Below, piece after piece: positions 8,803 to 14,678 of a stretch of DNA of 15,302 nt. A program made the translations under genes and the position numbers. Below the pieces are notes generated by a model that had not been told where the DNA came from, did not search any database, and worked only from the letters and a program-made list of their open reading frames with translations. The stretch is from contig DATGEO010000157.1 of the NCBI GenBank assembly GCA_035310015.1, positions 1 through 15,302 on the forward strand, read 5' to 3'. The DNA comes from DATGEO01 sp035310015 (GTDB taxonomy: Bacteria > Chloroflexota > Dormibacteria > Dormibacterales > Dormibacteraceae). Numbering within the stretch: the stretch's first letter is position 1; each line of letters begins with the position of its first letter.

Positions 8803-9528
8803 GTGCCTGGGAAGCGGGGGATCGTCCTGGTGGTCGAAGACAGCCCCGACTCGGCCGACATCCTGTCGGCCCTCGTCGAGCGCGAGGGGTTCCAACCGCT
8901 GGTGTGCGCCACGGCCGAGGACGGCTTGGCCGCCTTTGCTCGCGAGCGGCCGGTCGCGGTGCTGCTCGACTGGGTGCTGCCGGACGGTCCGGGGATCGAG
9001 CTGTGCCGCACGATCCGTGCCCAGGACGCGATGGTCCCGGTCGTATTCGTCAGCGGGCGCGACGACGAGACGAGCATCGTGCGGGGGCTGGACGCGGGGG
9101 CGGACGACTACGTGCCCAAGCCGGTCCGCGGCGGGGAGCTGATCGCGCGTCTCGAAGCCCACCTGCGCAAGCTCGCCGCCGCTCAAGGCGCGCGGGGCGG
9201 GCAGGCCGAGCCGTCGACCGATCAGTCCCTGCGGTTCGGAGAGGTCACCGTCGATCTCGCGGCCAGGGAAGCGCTGGTCGGCGGCGAGCGCGCGCGGCTC
9301 GGACCGCTGGAGTTCAAGCTGCTCGAGTACCTTGCGCTCAACTCCGGGGTTGCGGTTTCGCGCGACCAGATCATGACCGAGGTCTACGGCTACGACGCCG
9401 ACATCGGCACCGAGCGCGTCGACCTGCTTGTCCGCCGGCTGCGCGCAAAGCTGGGCGACGAGGAGGGTCGGTTCATCGCGGCGGTGCCGGGCTTCGGCTA
9501 CCGCCTCGACCGGAGGGCCCGGGACTAG
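8803..9528 (+). CDS. OmpR-family response regulator (orphan)
   Basis: A 241-residue DNA-binding response regulator. The receiver domain spans about 6-122, with the acidic pair E12/D13, phosphoacceptor D56 in VLLDWVLPD, S84 and K106 (VPKPV). The winged helix DNA-binding domain spans about 143-237 (LGPLEFKLLEYLALNSG, VSRDQIMTEVYGYDADIGTE, VDLLVRRLRAKLGDE, FIAAVPGFGYRL). A 20-residue Ala/Gly-rich linker joins them. All phosphorylation residues are present, so control by a kinase is expected, but no histidine kinase gene is adjacent. It lies between the tryptophanase/DUF72 pair (98 bases upstream) and proline dehydrogenase (70 bases downstream). Its target genes cannot be read from the sequence; the 11-bp repeats of the downstream cluster were not seen in its own promoter region. 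Confidence 0.94.
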   Translation: MPGKRGIVLVVEDSPDSADILSALVEREGFQPLVCATAEDGLAAFARERPVAVLLDWVLPDGPGIELCRTIRAQDAMVPVVFVSGRDDETSIVRGLDAGADDYVPKPVRGGELIARLEAHLRKLAAAQGARGGQAEPSTDQSLRFGEVTVDLAAREALVGGERARLGPLEFKLLEYLALNSGVAVSRDQIMTEVYGYDADIGTERVDLLVRRLRAKLGDEEGRFIAAVPGFGYRLDRRARD

Positions 9529-9561
9529 GCGGCCGCTCCGGCCGGGGACCTTGCTCTGTGG

Positions 9562-9579
9562 CCATCCGCGCGCGGATGG
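9562..9579. promoter_or_regulatory. Perfect 18-bp palindrome in the proline dehydrogenase promoter region (candidate operator)
   Basis: CCATCCGCGCGCGGATGG is its own reverse complement. It ends 5 bases before the -10-like TAACGT of the proline dehydrogenase gene, so it would cover the -35/-10 spacer. This is a typical place for a dimeric repressor. As RNA it could form a 7-bp stem with a CGCG loop, but no T-run follows, so a terminator for the regulator gene is less likely. Confidence 0.5.
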
Positions 9580-9584
9580 AGCGC

Positions 9585-9590
9585 TAACGT
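9585..9590 (+). promoter_or_regulatory. -10-like element of the proline dehydrogenase gene
   Basis: TAACGT (TAnnnT) ends 8 bases before ATG 9599. The intervening bases are pyrimidine-rich (TTCCGCCG), with no Shine-Dalgarno sequence, which fits a leaderless transcript. Confidence 0.4.
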
Positions 9591-9598
9591 TTCCGCCG

Positions 9599-10516
9599 AT
9601 GAGGGGGCTCCTTCTGTGGTGCGCCTCGAACCCCTGGCTCGCCAGCCATGTGCCGCGATGGGGCTTCGCCAGGCGCGCGGTGCGCCGCTTCATGCCCGGC
9701 GAGGATTTCGACAGAGCGCTCCAGGCCGGGGTCGAGTTCAAAGCCAGGGGCATCGACGTGCTGTTCACCAGGCTCGGGGAGAACATCACCGACCTCGCCG
9801 AGGCCACGGGCACGGTCGAGCACTATGAGTCGGTCCTGCAGGCCGCGAAGTCGGCTGGCGTGACGCCGGAGATCTCCGTCAAGCCCACCCAGCTAGGCCT
9901 CGACATCGATCCGGCCGCAGCTCTCGCCAACCTGAACCGGCTGGCGCGGGCGGCCGCGCACGCGGGCGGGTTCATGTGGATCGACATGGAGGGCAGCGCC
10001 TACACGGACGCGACCATCGACCTCTACGTCAGGGTTCGGGCGAAGCACCGCGAGACGGGTGTGGCGCTGCAGGCGTACCTGTACCGGACGGTGCACGACA
10101 TCGGCCGCCTGCTCCCGAACGGCGCCGCGATCCGGTTGGTCAAGGGCGCGTATGCCGAACCTGCGGACAAGGCCTTTCCGGCCAAGCGCGACGTCGACGC
10201 GAACTACCTCGGCCTCAGCGTGATGATGCTGCCCGAGGTCAAGCGCGGAAAGCTCAGGCTCGTGCTGGGCACCCACGACGTCGCGCTGGTGCGGCGGGTC
10301 AGGGAGTTCGCGGAGTCGGTGGGCGTCGAGCGGGCGAAGGTCGAGGTGAACATGCTCTACGGCATTCGCACCGACGCGCTGGAGAAGCTCACGGCCGAGG
10401 GACACCGGACCGCAAACCTCATCGCCTACGGGTCGGCGTGGTATCCGTGGTACGTGCGCCGGCTGGCGGAGCGGCCGGCGAACGTGTGGTTCGTGGCCCG
10501 GCAACTCGTTCCCTAG
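9599..10516 (+). CDS. Proline dehydrogenase (monofunctional, FAD-dependent)
   Basis: Oxidises L-proline to delta-1-pyrroline-5-carboxylate and passes electrons to the quinone pool, usually at the inner face of the membrane. It has 305 residues, the usual length of single-domain bacterial enzymes, without the P5C dehydrogenase or DNA-binding domains of long PutA. Family motifs are ISVKPTQLGL (92-101), the WIDMEG segment (127-132), QAYLYRT (158-164), IRLVKGAY (178-185), LGTHD (223-227), VNMLYGI (250-256) and YVRRLAERPAN (285-295), whose Arg pair binds the proline carboxylate. The alternative longer frame upstream only shadows the response-regulator gene. No P5C dehydrogenase gene is in the window, so proline use would need one elsewhere. 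A palindrome just upstream may control it. Confidence 0.95.
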   Translation: MRGLLLWCASNPWLASHVPRWGFARRAVRRFMPGEDFDRALQAGVEFKARGIDVLFTRLGENITDLAEATGTVEHYESVLQAAKSAGVTPEISVKPTQLGLDIDPAAALANLNRLARAAAHAGGFMWIDMEGSAYTDATIDLYVRVRAKHRETGVALQAYLYRTVHDIGRLLPNGAAIRLVKGAYAEPADKAFPAKRDVDANYLGLSVMMLPEVKRGKLRLVLGTHDVALVRRVREFAESVGVERAKVEVNMLYGIRTDALEKLTAEGHRTANLIAYGSAWYPWYVRRLAERPANVWFVARQLVP

Positions 10517-10529
10517 CTGCCGCCGCAAC

Positions 10530-10556
10530 CTCAGCGGGCCGTCAGAGGGCGCTGAG
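10530..10556 (+). terminator. Possible weak terminator after proline dehydrogenase
   Basis: CTCAGCG (10530-10536) and CGCTGAG (10550-10556) form a 7-bp inverted repeat with a 13-base spacer. It starts 13 bases after the stop and is followed by the T-containing ACCTTTCT. The stem is short and the T-run poor, so it is a weak candidate. The CTCAG/CTGAG words also resemble the core of the 11-bp repeats just downstream, so it may instead belong to the operator region. Confidence 0.3.
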
Positions 10557-10582
10557 ACCTTTCTGAGTGCGCGGCCGTTGTC

Positions 10583-10615
10583 TCTCTCAGCAATCTCCCA
10601 GCAGCCTCACAGGGA
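10583..10615 (+). promoter_or_regulatory. Triple 11-bp direct repeat (operator A) before the redox gene cluster
   Basis: Three contiguous 11-base units at 10583-10593, 10594-10604 and 10605-10615 follow the consensus TCTCNCAGCRA, with C4, C6, A7 and G8 identical in all units. A matching triple set lies at 13894-13926. Tandem half-sites with one-helical-turn spacing are the known binding pattern of OmpR/PhoB-type regulators. The set ends 22 bases before ATG 10638. The OmpR-family regulator at 13947-14675 is the natural candidate to bind it. Confidence 0.6.
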
Positions 10616-10637
10616 CGATTCAGCCGCCGGCAGCACC

Positions 10638-10940
10638 ATGACGGGCATGACACACAACGAAGCGATCGAGAAGAAGGCCGGCGCGCGCGACGCCGCGCTG
10701 ACGCGCATGAACCGCCTCACCGCGGGCGTGGTGTTCGCCGCGGTCGCGGGCGTGGGCGTCGCCGGCTACGCCGCCGCCGCGACCTTCCCCGGTAAGACGA
10801 CAACCACGACAGCGTCCACCTCGGGGTCGTCATCCTCGACCCCGAGCTCCAGCTCCACGAGCTCTGGGCTCCAGTCCTCCTCCAGCTCGGTGAGCTCATC
10901 GTCCACCTCCGGCGTCGCGGTCTCGGGCGGATCCAGATAG
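10638..10940 (+). CDS. Ser/Thr-rich single-span membrane protein, unknown function
   Basis: About 100 residues. A charged cytosolic N-terminus (MTHNEAIEKKAGARDAALTR region) is followed by one hydrophobic span at about 28-49 (GVVFAAVAGVGVAGYAAAAT). Then comes a low-complexity Ser/Thr tail (54-92) ending in SGVAVSGGSR. The tail should lie outside the membrane, either as an exposed linker or, if the span is cleaved, as a secreted peptide. In comparable clusters this position is often taken by an exported FMN-binding protein modified by ApbE; no such domain is present here. The start is ATG 10638 or ATG 10647; neither has a good ribosome site. A TTG at 10578 was rejected because it would make the operator repeats coding. 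It is first in the redox cluster, 4 bases before the diheme gene. Confidence 0.7.
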   Translation: MTGMTHNEAIEKKAGARDAALTRMNRLTAGVVFAAVAGVGVAGYAAAATFPGKTTTTTASTSGSSSSTPSSSSTSSGLQSSSSSVSSSSTSGVAVSGGSR

Positions 10941-10944
10941 ACCG

Positions 10945-11532
10945 GTGAGCGACCAGCTCCTCTGGTACACGACCCGGGCCGCGGGCGCGGTCTCGCTCGT
11001 GCTCCTCACCGGCGTGGTCGTCATGGGCATCCTGTCAGCCCTGCGATTTCGCGCCGCGGGCTGGCCGGGCTTCCTGACGACCGGCCTCCACCGCAACCTC
11101 GCTCTCGTCGCGCTGGTGTTCCTCGGCCTGCACATCATCACCGCGGTCGTCGACCCGTTCACCAACCTGGGCTGGCTGGCGGCGGTGGTCCCGTTCTCGT
11201 CCTACTACCGCACGTTCTGGCTCGGGCTCGGCACCATCGCCTTCGAGCTGATCCTCGCCATAGTCGTGACGAGCCTGATTCGCGGCTTCATCGGCCACGG
11301 CGTGTGGCGTGCGATCCACTGGTCGACTTACGCGGCCTGGCCGATCGGCGTCGTGCACGGTCTCGGCACCGGCACCGACTCGTGGTCGATCTGGTTTCTC
11401 GCCCTCACCTGCGTGTGCGTCGCAGCGGTCGGCTTCGCGACCGCGTACCGCCTGCTCATGCCGGCCAAAGACCCGCTCGCGGAGCAGCGCGCGAGCTTCC
11501 GCGCCGGCGTCGAACGAAGGCCCGAGCCTTGA
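10945..11532 (+). CDS. Ferric-reductase-like diheme transmembrane protein
   Basis: A 195-residue membrane protein with about five to six hydrophobic spans. It resembles the ferric reductase-like transmembrane domain (also found in MsrQ and NADPH oxidases) but lacks their cytosolic FAD/NAD domains. Two histidines lie on each of two helices: H49 and H63 (LHRNLALVALVFLGLH) and H125 and H138 (IHWSTYAAWPIGVVH). The 13-14 residue spacing would stack two b-type hemes across the membrane. It is therefore a likely electron conduit between the cytosolic redox proteins encoded downstream and an outside acceptor. The GTG at 10945 is 4 bases after the previous stop. The C-terminal 25 residues are polar and cytosolic. 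Its acceptor and direction of electron flow are not shown by sequence. Confidence 0.88.
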   Translation: MSDQLLWYTTRAAGAVSLVLLTGVVVMGILSALRFRAAGWPGFLTTGLHRNLALVALVFLGLHIITAVVDPFTNLGWLAAVVPFSSYYRTFWLGLGTIAFELILAIVVTSLIRGFIGHGVWRAIHWSTYAAWPIGVVHGLGTGTDSWSIWFLALTCVCVAAVGFATAYRLLMPAKDPLAEQRASFRAGVERRPEP

Positions 11533-12749
11533 GCCGGCTGCGCCTCCTCGCCGGCCCCGATCTGTCGAGCGGGCCGGAGCGTCTTCACTCCCACGTGCAG
11601 CGCCTCGGACCGGTGCCGGTCACGGGCCGCTCGTTCATCGACGTCCTCGACCGGAGCGGCCTGAGCGGTCGCGGCGGCGCGTCCTTTCCGGCCGGCAGGA
11701 AATGGCGCGCGGTCGCGCATGGCGGCGGCGCACCGGTCGTGATCGCCAACGGCGCGGAGGGGGAGCCGCAGAGCCTGAAGGACCGCGTGCTGATGAGCAC
11801 CCGGCCGCACCTCGTCCTCGACGGCGCGCTGGTCGCCGCGCGTTCGCTGGGGGCATCGCAGATCGTCCTCTACGTGGGCGAGGAGCACCGCCTCGCCTGG
11901 GCGGCGATGGCCGGCGCGCTCGGCGAACGGCCGGAGCCCGAGCTGCGGCGCGCCCGGCTGGTCGCGGCGCCGCCGCGTTACGTCGCCGGCGAGGCCAGCG
12001 CCGCCGTGAACCTGGTCGGCAGCGCGGTCGCCGCGCCCACGACCAAGCCACCCGCGGCGCACGAGGCGGGCGTCGGCGGAGCGCCCACGCTCGTGCAGAA
12101 CGTCGAGACGCTGGCCGCCGCGGCGCTCATCGCGCGCTACGGCGCCGAGTGGTGGCGCTCCGCCGGTCGGCGTGGCGCGACGGGCACCCTGCTCGTGACC
12201 GTTGCCGGCGCCGTGAAGGCTCCCGGCGTGCTCGAGGCCGAAGCCGGGACGACCGTGCGCGAGGTGCTGGAGGGGGCGGGGGGCTTCGACCCCGCGTCGC
12301 GCGCAGTCCTGCTCGGCGGCTACTTCGGCTCCTGGGTGGACTTCGATCTCGGCCTCGAGCTACCGCTGGACGCCGCGGTCCTGCGCCCTAAAGGCCTCAA
12401 TCTCGGCTGCGGCGTGGTCGCCGTGATCTCGTCGCGCAGCTGCGGCGTGTGCGAGACCGCGCGGATCATGCGCTACCTCGCGGGCGAGAGCTCCGCCCAG
12501 TGCGGGCCGTGCTTCTTCGGCCTGCGCGCCCTGGCGGACGCGTGCTCGCGCATCGCCGAACGCGGGACCAACCCCGACGACCTCGCGCGCCTGCACCGCT
12601 GGACCGTCGAGGTCCGCGGCCGGGGTGCGTGCCATCACCCGGACGGCGCCGTCACGTTCCTGCAGTCGGCGCTGACCGCCTTCGGGCCCGAGTTCGCGGC
12701 CCACCCGGCGCACTGGCGCGCCCAGGTCACGAGGACGGGTGTCGCGTGA
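11529..12749 (+). CDS. NuoF-like flavin/iron-sulfur oxidoreductase subunit
   Basis: A 406-residue cytosolic protein related to the 51-kDa subunit of complex I (NuoF/HoxF). The FMN/NADH fold shows GRGGASFPAGRKW (48-60), VIANGAEGEPQSLKDR (71-86), AGEASAAVNLVGS (153-165) and GAPTLVQNVETL (184-195). An SLBB-like part follows (LLVTVAGAVKAPGVLEAEAG, 221-240). The C-terminal cluster domain has QCGPC (C325, C328) and GACHH (C368). Against NuoF ESCGxCxPC, the first cysteine is replaced by serine (S322), so the cluster ligand set may differ; C305, C308 and C339 are spare cysteines. The start is TTG 11529, overlapping the previous stop as TTGA. It probably takes electrons from NAD(P)H, or gives them to it, and exchanges them with the ferredoxin encoded next. 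It lacks the N-terminal NuoE domain and NuoG partners. Confidence 0.88.
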   Translation: MSRLRLLAGPDLSSGPERLHSHVQRLGPVPVTGRSFIDVLDRSGLSGRGGASFPAGRKWRAVAHGGGAPVVIANGAEGEPQSLKDRVLMSTRPHLVLDGALVAARSLGASQIVLYVGEEHRLAWAAMAGALGERPEPELRRARLVAAPPRYVAGEASAAVNLVGSAVAAPTTKPPAAHEAGVGGAPTLVQNVETLAAAALIARYGAEWWRSAGRRGATGTLLVTVAGAVKAPGVLEAEAGTTVREVLEGAGGFDPASRAVLLGGYFGSWVDFDLGLELPLDAAVLRPKGLNLGCGVVAVISSRSCGVCETARIMRYLAGESSAQCGPCFFGLRALADACSRIAERGTNPDDLARLHRWTVEVRGRGACHHPDGAVTFLQSALTAFGPEFAAHPAHWRAQVTRTGVA

Positions 12750-12970
12750 GCGATCGCGTGGCGATCGCCGTCGACCGCATCCGCTGTGACGGGCGTGGCC
12801 TGTGCGCGGAGCTGCTGCCGGAGCTGATCCGCCTCGACGACTGGGGCTATCCCATCATCGCGCCCGGCCCGGTGCCGGAGCACCTGATGGCACACTCCCA
12901 GAAGGCGGTGGCATCGTGCCCGGTGCTCGCGCTCGCTCTGCGCCGGTCCGAGGCGCAGCGGCGCTCGTGA
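12746..12970 (+). CDS. Small [3Fe-4S]-type ferredoxin
   Basis: A 74-residue soluble electron carrier. Three cysteines are present: C14 and C20 (RCDGRGLC, a C-x5-C pair) and C58 in ASCPVLAL. This matches the single-cluster actinobacterial ferredoxins that bind a [3Fe-4S] cluster, often coupled to P450 or oxygenase systems. Here the neighbours point to a membrane redox chain instead. The usual acidic LLPELIRLDDWGYP middle segment is present. The GTG at 12746 overlaps the NuoF-like stop (GTGA), and its own stop overlaps the apbE start (GTGA). It would shuttle electrons between the NuoF-like protein and the diheme membrane protein; this is inferred from order and stoichiometry, not shown. Confidence 0.88.
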   Translation: MSDRVAIAVDRIRCDGRGLCAELLPELIRLDDWGYPIIAPGPVPEHLMAHSQKAVASCPVLALALRRSEAQRRS

Positions 12971-13950
12971 CCGGCTCGCTCGGCATCGCCGACGACCGCG
13001 CGCTCGGGGGCTCGGTGCGGTTGATCGTCACGCGCTCCGATCGACTGGCCCCGGCGAAAGCGGCCGTCGACCGCTGCCTTCGCGACATCGACCTTGCCGC
13101 CAGCCGCTTCCGCGAGGACAGCGAGCTTTCGCGGCTGAACGCCGAGCCGGAGAAAGAGGTGCGAGTGAGCCCGCTTCTGGCCCGCGCGATCGACGAGGCG
13201 CTTCGCGGGGCGCGGCTGACGGATGGCGCGGTCGATCCCACGGTAGGCGAGTCGGTGAAGCTCGCCGGCTACGACCAGGACTTCGCCGGCGTCCCCGTCG
13301 ACGGCCTGCCGCTGGACCTCGTCGTCCACCGGATTCCGGGCTGGAAGGCGGTGCGCTTCGACGCAAGAACCCGCACCGTGCGGGTGCCGCGCGGGGTGGA
13401 GCTCGACCTCGGGGCCACCGCCAAGGCGCTGGCCTCGGACCTCTGCGCGATCGCGGCGCTCGAAGCCGCCGGCGCGGGCGGAGCGCTGGTCAGTTTGGGA
13501 GGAGACATCGCGGTGGCGGGGGAGCCGCCCGCGGGCGGATGGTCGATCCAGGTGAGCGAGGACAGCGGCGCGCCCATCCGCCCGGGTGAGGAGACGGTCG
13601 CCATCACCTCGGGCGGGATCGCTACCTCGAGCACGGCCGTGCGCCGCTGGACGCGCGGCGGCATCGTGCTCCACCACATCATCGACCCCTCGACGGGCCT
13701 GCCCGCGGCCGGTCCGTGGCGCACGGCCACGGTGGTCGCGGGGACGTGCGTCGACGCCAACATCGCCTCCACCGCGGCCATCGTCCTGGGCGAGCGGGCG
13801 GTGGCCTGGCTCGAGGCCAACGGCCTGCCCGCCAGGCTCGTGGACCACGGCGGGGCCGTCACGCGAACTCGCGGCTGGCCGGTTCCGGAGCAACGTCCCA
13901 GCGATCTCTCAGCGAACGCACAGGAACCGGGCTCAGGATTGGGGGCGTGA
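12967..13950 (+). CDS. apbE: FAD:protein FMN transferase (ApbE family)
   Basis: Transfers FMN from FAD to a Thr/Ser of target proteins, making covalent flavoproteins of extracytosolic electron-transfer systems. It has 327 residues. Family motifs are SRFREDSELSRLN (46-58), TDGAVDPTVG (85-94), LDLGATAKALASD (147-159), LVSLGGDIAVAG (174-185), SGGIATSSTAVRRW (215-228), HHIIDPSTGLPA (236-247) and TCVDANIASTAA (260-271), the last with metal-binding positions. There is no signal peptide or lipobox, so it looks cytosolic. The GTG at 12967 overlaps the ferredoxin stop. The C-terminal tail (about 303-327) lies beyond the catalytic fold, and its DNA carries operator B. No protein with a recognisable FMN-binding domain is encoded in the window, so its substrate is unknown. 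Confidence 0.93.
   Translation: MTGSLGIADDRALGGSVRLIVTRSDRLAPAKAAVDRCLRDIDLAASRFREDSELSRLNAEPEKEVRVSPLLARAIDEALRGARLTDGAVDPTVGESVKLAGYDQDFAGVPVDGLPLDLVVHRIPGWKAVRFDARTRTVRVPRGVELDLGATAKALASDLCAIAALEAAGAGGALVSLGGDIAVAGEPPAGGWSIQVSEDSGAPIRPGEETVAITSGGIATSSTAVRRWTRGGIVLHHIIDPSTGLPAAGPWRTATVVAGTCVDANIASTAAIVLGERAVAWLEANGLPARLVDHGGAVTRTRGWPVPEQRPSDLSANAQEPGSGLGA
13894..13926 (+). promoter_or_regulatory. Triple 11-bp direct repeat (operator B) before the response-regulator gene
   Basis: Three contiguous 11-base units at 13894-13904, 13905-13915 and 13916-13926 match the units at 10583-10615; unit 2 is TCTCTCAGCGA. The set ends 20 bases before GTG 13947 and lies inside the last codons of apbE (about residues 310-320). 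CAGGAT at 13934-13939, a poor -10 match, ends 7 bases before the GTG. It suggests an internal promoter with autoregulation by the two-component system. Confidence 0.6.
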
Positions 13951-14675
13951 ACAGACCGCTGGCCCAGGGCGCGGCCGAGGCGCAGCAGAACGCCGCCAGG
14001 GTGCTCGTGGTCGACGACGAGCCGACCATCACCGAGCTCGTCGCCATGGCGCTGCGCTACGAGGGCTTCAGCGTCAAGACCGCGGCCACCGGCCGCGCGG
14101 CCCTGACCGCCGTCGGCCAGTTCTCACCTGCGCTCGTGATCCTCGACGTGATGCTGCCGGACATCGACGGCCTCGAGGTGCTGCGGCGGCTGAACAGCTC
14201 CGGCCACAAGGTGCCGATCATCTTCTTGACCGCGAAGGACGCGACCGAGGACAAGGTCCACGGCCTCACCGTCGGGGGGGACGACTACGTCACCAAGCCG
14301 TTCAGCATCGAGGAGCTCGTCGCGCGCGTGCGGGTGGTGCTGCGGCGACACGGGGCGAGCGGCGACGAGAGCGGGCGGCTGCAGCTCGCCGACCTCGAGC
14401 TCGACGACGAGGCGCACGAGGTGCGACGCGCCGGCCAGCCGATAGCGCTGACCACCACCGAGTACCGGCTGCTGCGCTACCTGCTCATCAACGCAGGCCG
14501 TGTCCTGACGCGCACCCAGATCCTCGACCACGTCTGGCACTACGACTTCGGCGGCGACGCCAGCGTGCTCGAGACGTACATGAGCTACCTGCGCCGCAAG
14601 ATCGACCGGTTCGAGCCCCCGCTGCTGCACACGGTGCGCGGGGTCGGCTACATCCTGCGCGCACCCAGGACCTGA
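13947..14675 (+). CDS. OmpR-family response regulator of the redox cluster
   Basis: A 242-residue response regulator. The receiver domain (about 17-133) has D23/D24, phosphoacceptor D67 in VILDVMLPDIDG, T95 and K117 (VTKPFS). The winged helix domain (about 144-239) has LTTTEYRLLRYLLINAG, VLTRTQILDHVWHYDFGG, LETYMSYLRRKID and HTVRGVGYIL. It resembles the common actinobacterial OmpR regulators of the TrcR/PrrA kind. The GTG at 13947 overlaps the apbE stop (GTGA). The partner kinase gene follows 3 bases after its stop. Triple 11-bp repeats of the type bound by OmpR-family proteins lie just before this gene and before the first gene of the redox cluster. It is therefore likely to control both, whether as activator or repressor being unknown. 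Confidence 0.96.
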   Translation: MNRPLAQGAAEAQQNAARVLVVDDEPTITELVAMALRYEGFSVKTAATGRAALTAVGQFSPALVILDVMLPDIDGLEVLRRLNSSGHKVPIIFLTAKDATEDKVHGLTVGGDDYVTKPFSIEELVARVRVVLRRHGASGDESGRLQLADLELDDEAHEVRRAGQPIALTTTEYRLLRYLLINAGRVLTRTQILDHVWHYDFGGDASVLETYMSYLRRKIDRFEPPLLHTVRGVGYILRAPRT

Positions 14676-14678
14676 GTC

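Noticed and set aside
10578..10637. A longer N-terminus for the Ser-rich protein starting at TTG 10578
   Set aside because: It would translate the 11-bp operator repeats into unrelated sequence and gives no conserved-looking residues; the ATG at 10638 or 10647 is better placed before the charged segment.
10799..10915. The Ser/Thr-coding stretch as a DNA tandem repeat
   Set aside because: Mixed Ser/Thr codons are used and no unit recurs exactly; it is low-complexity protein rather than a repeat array.
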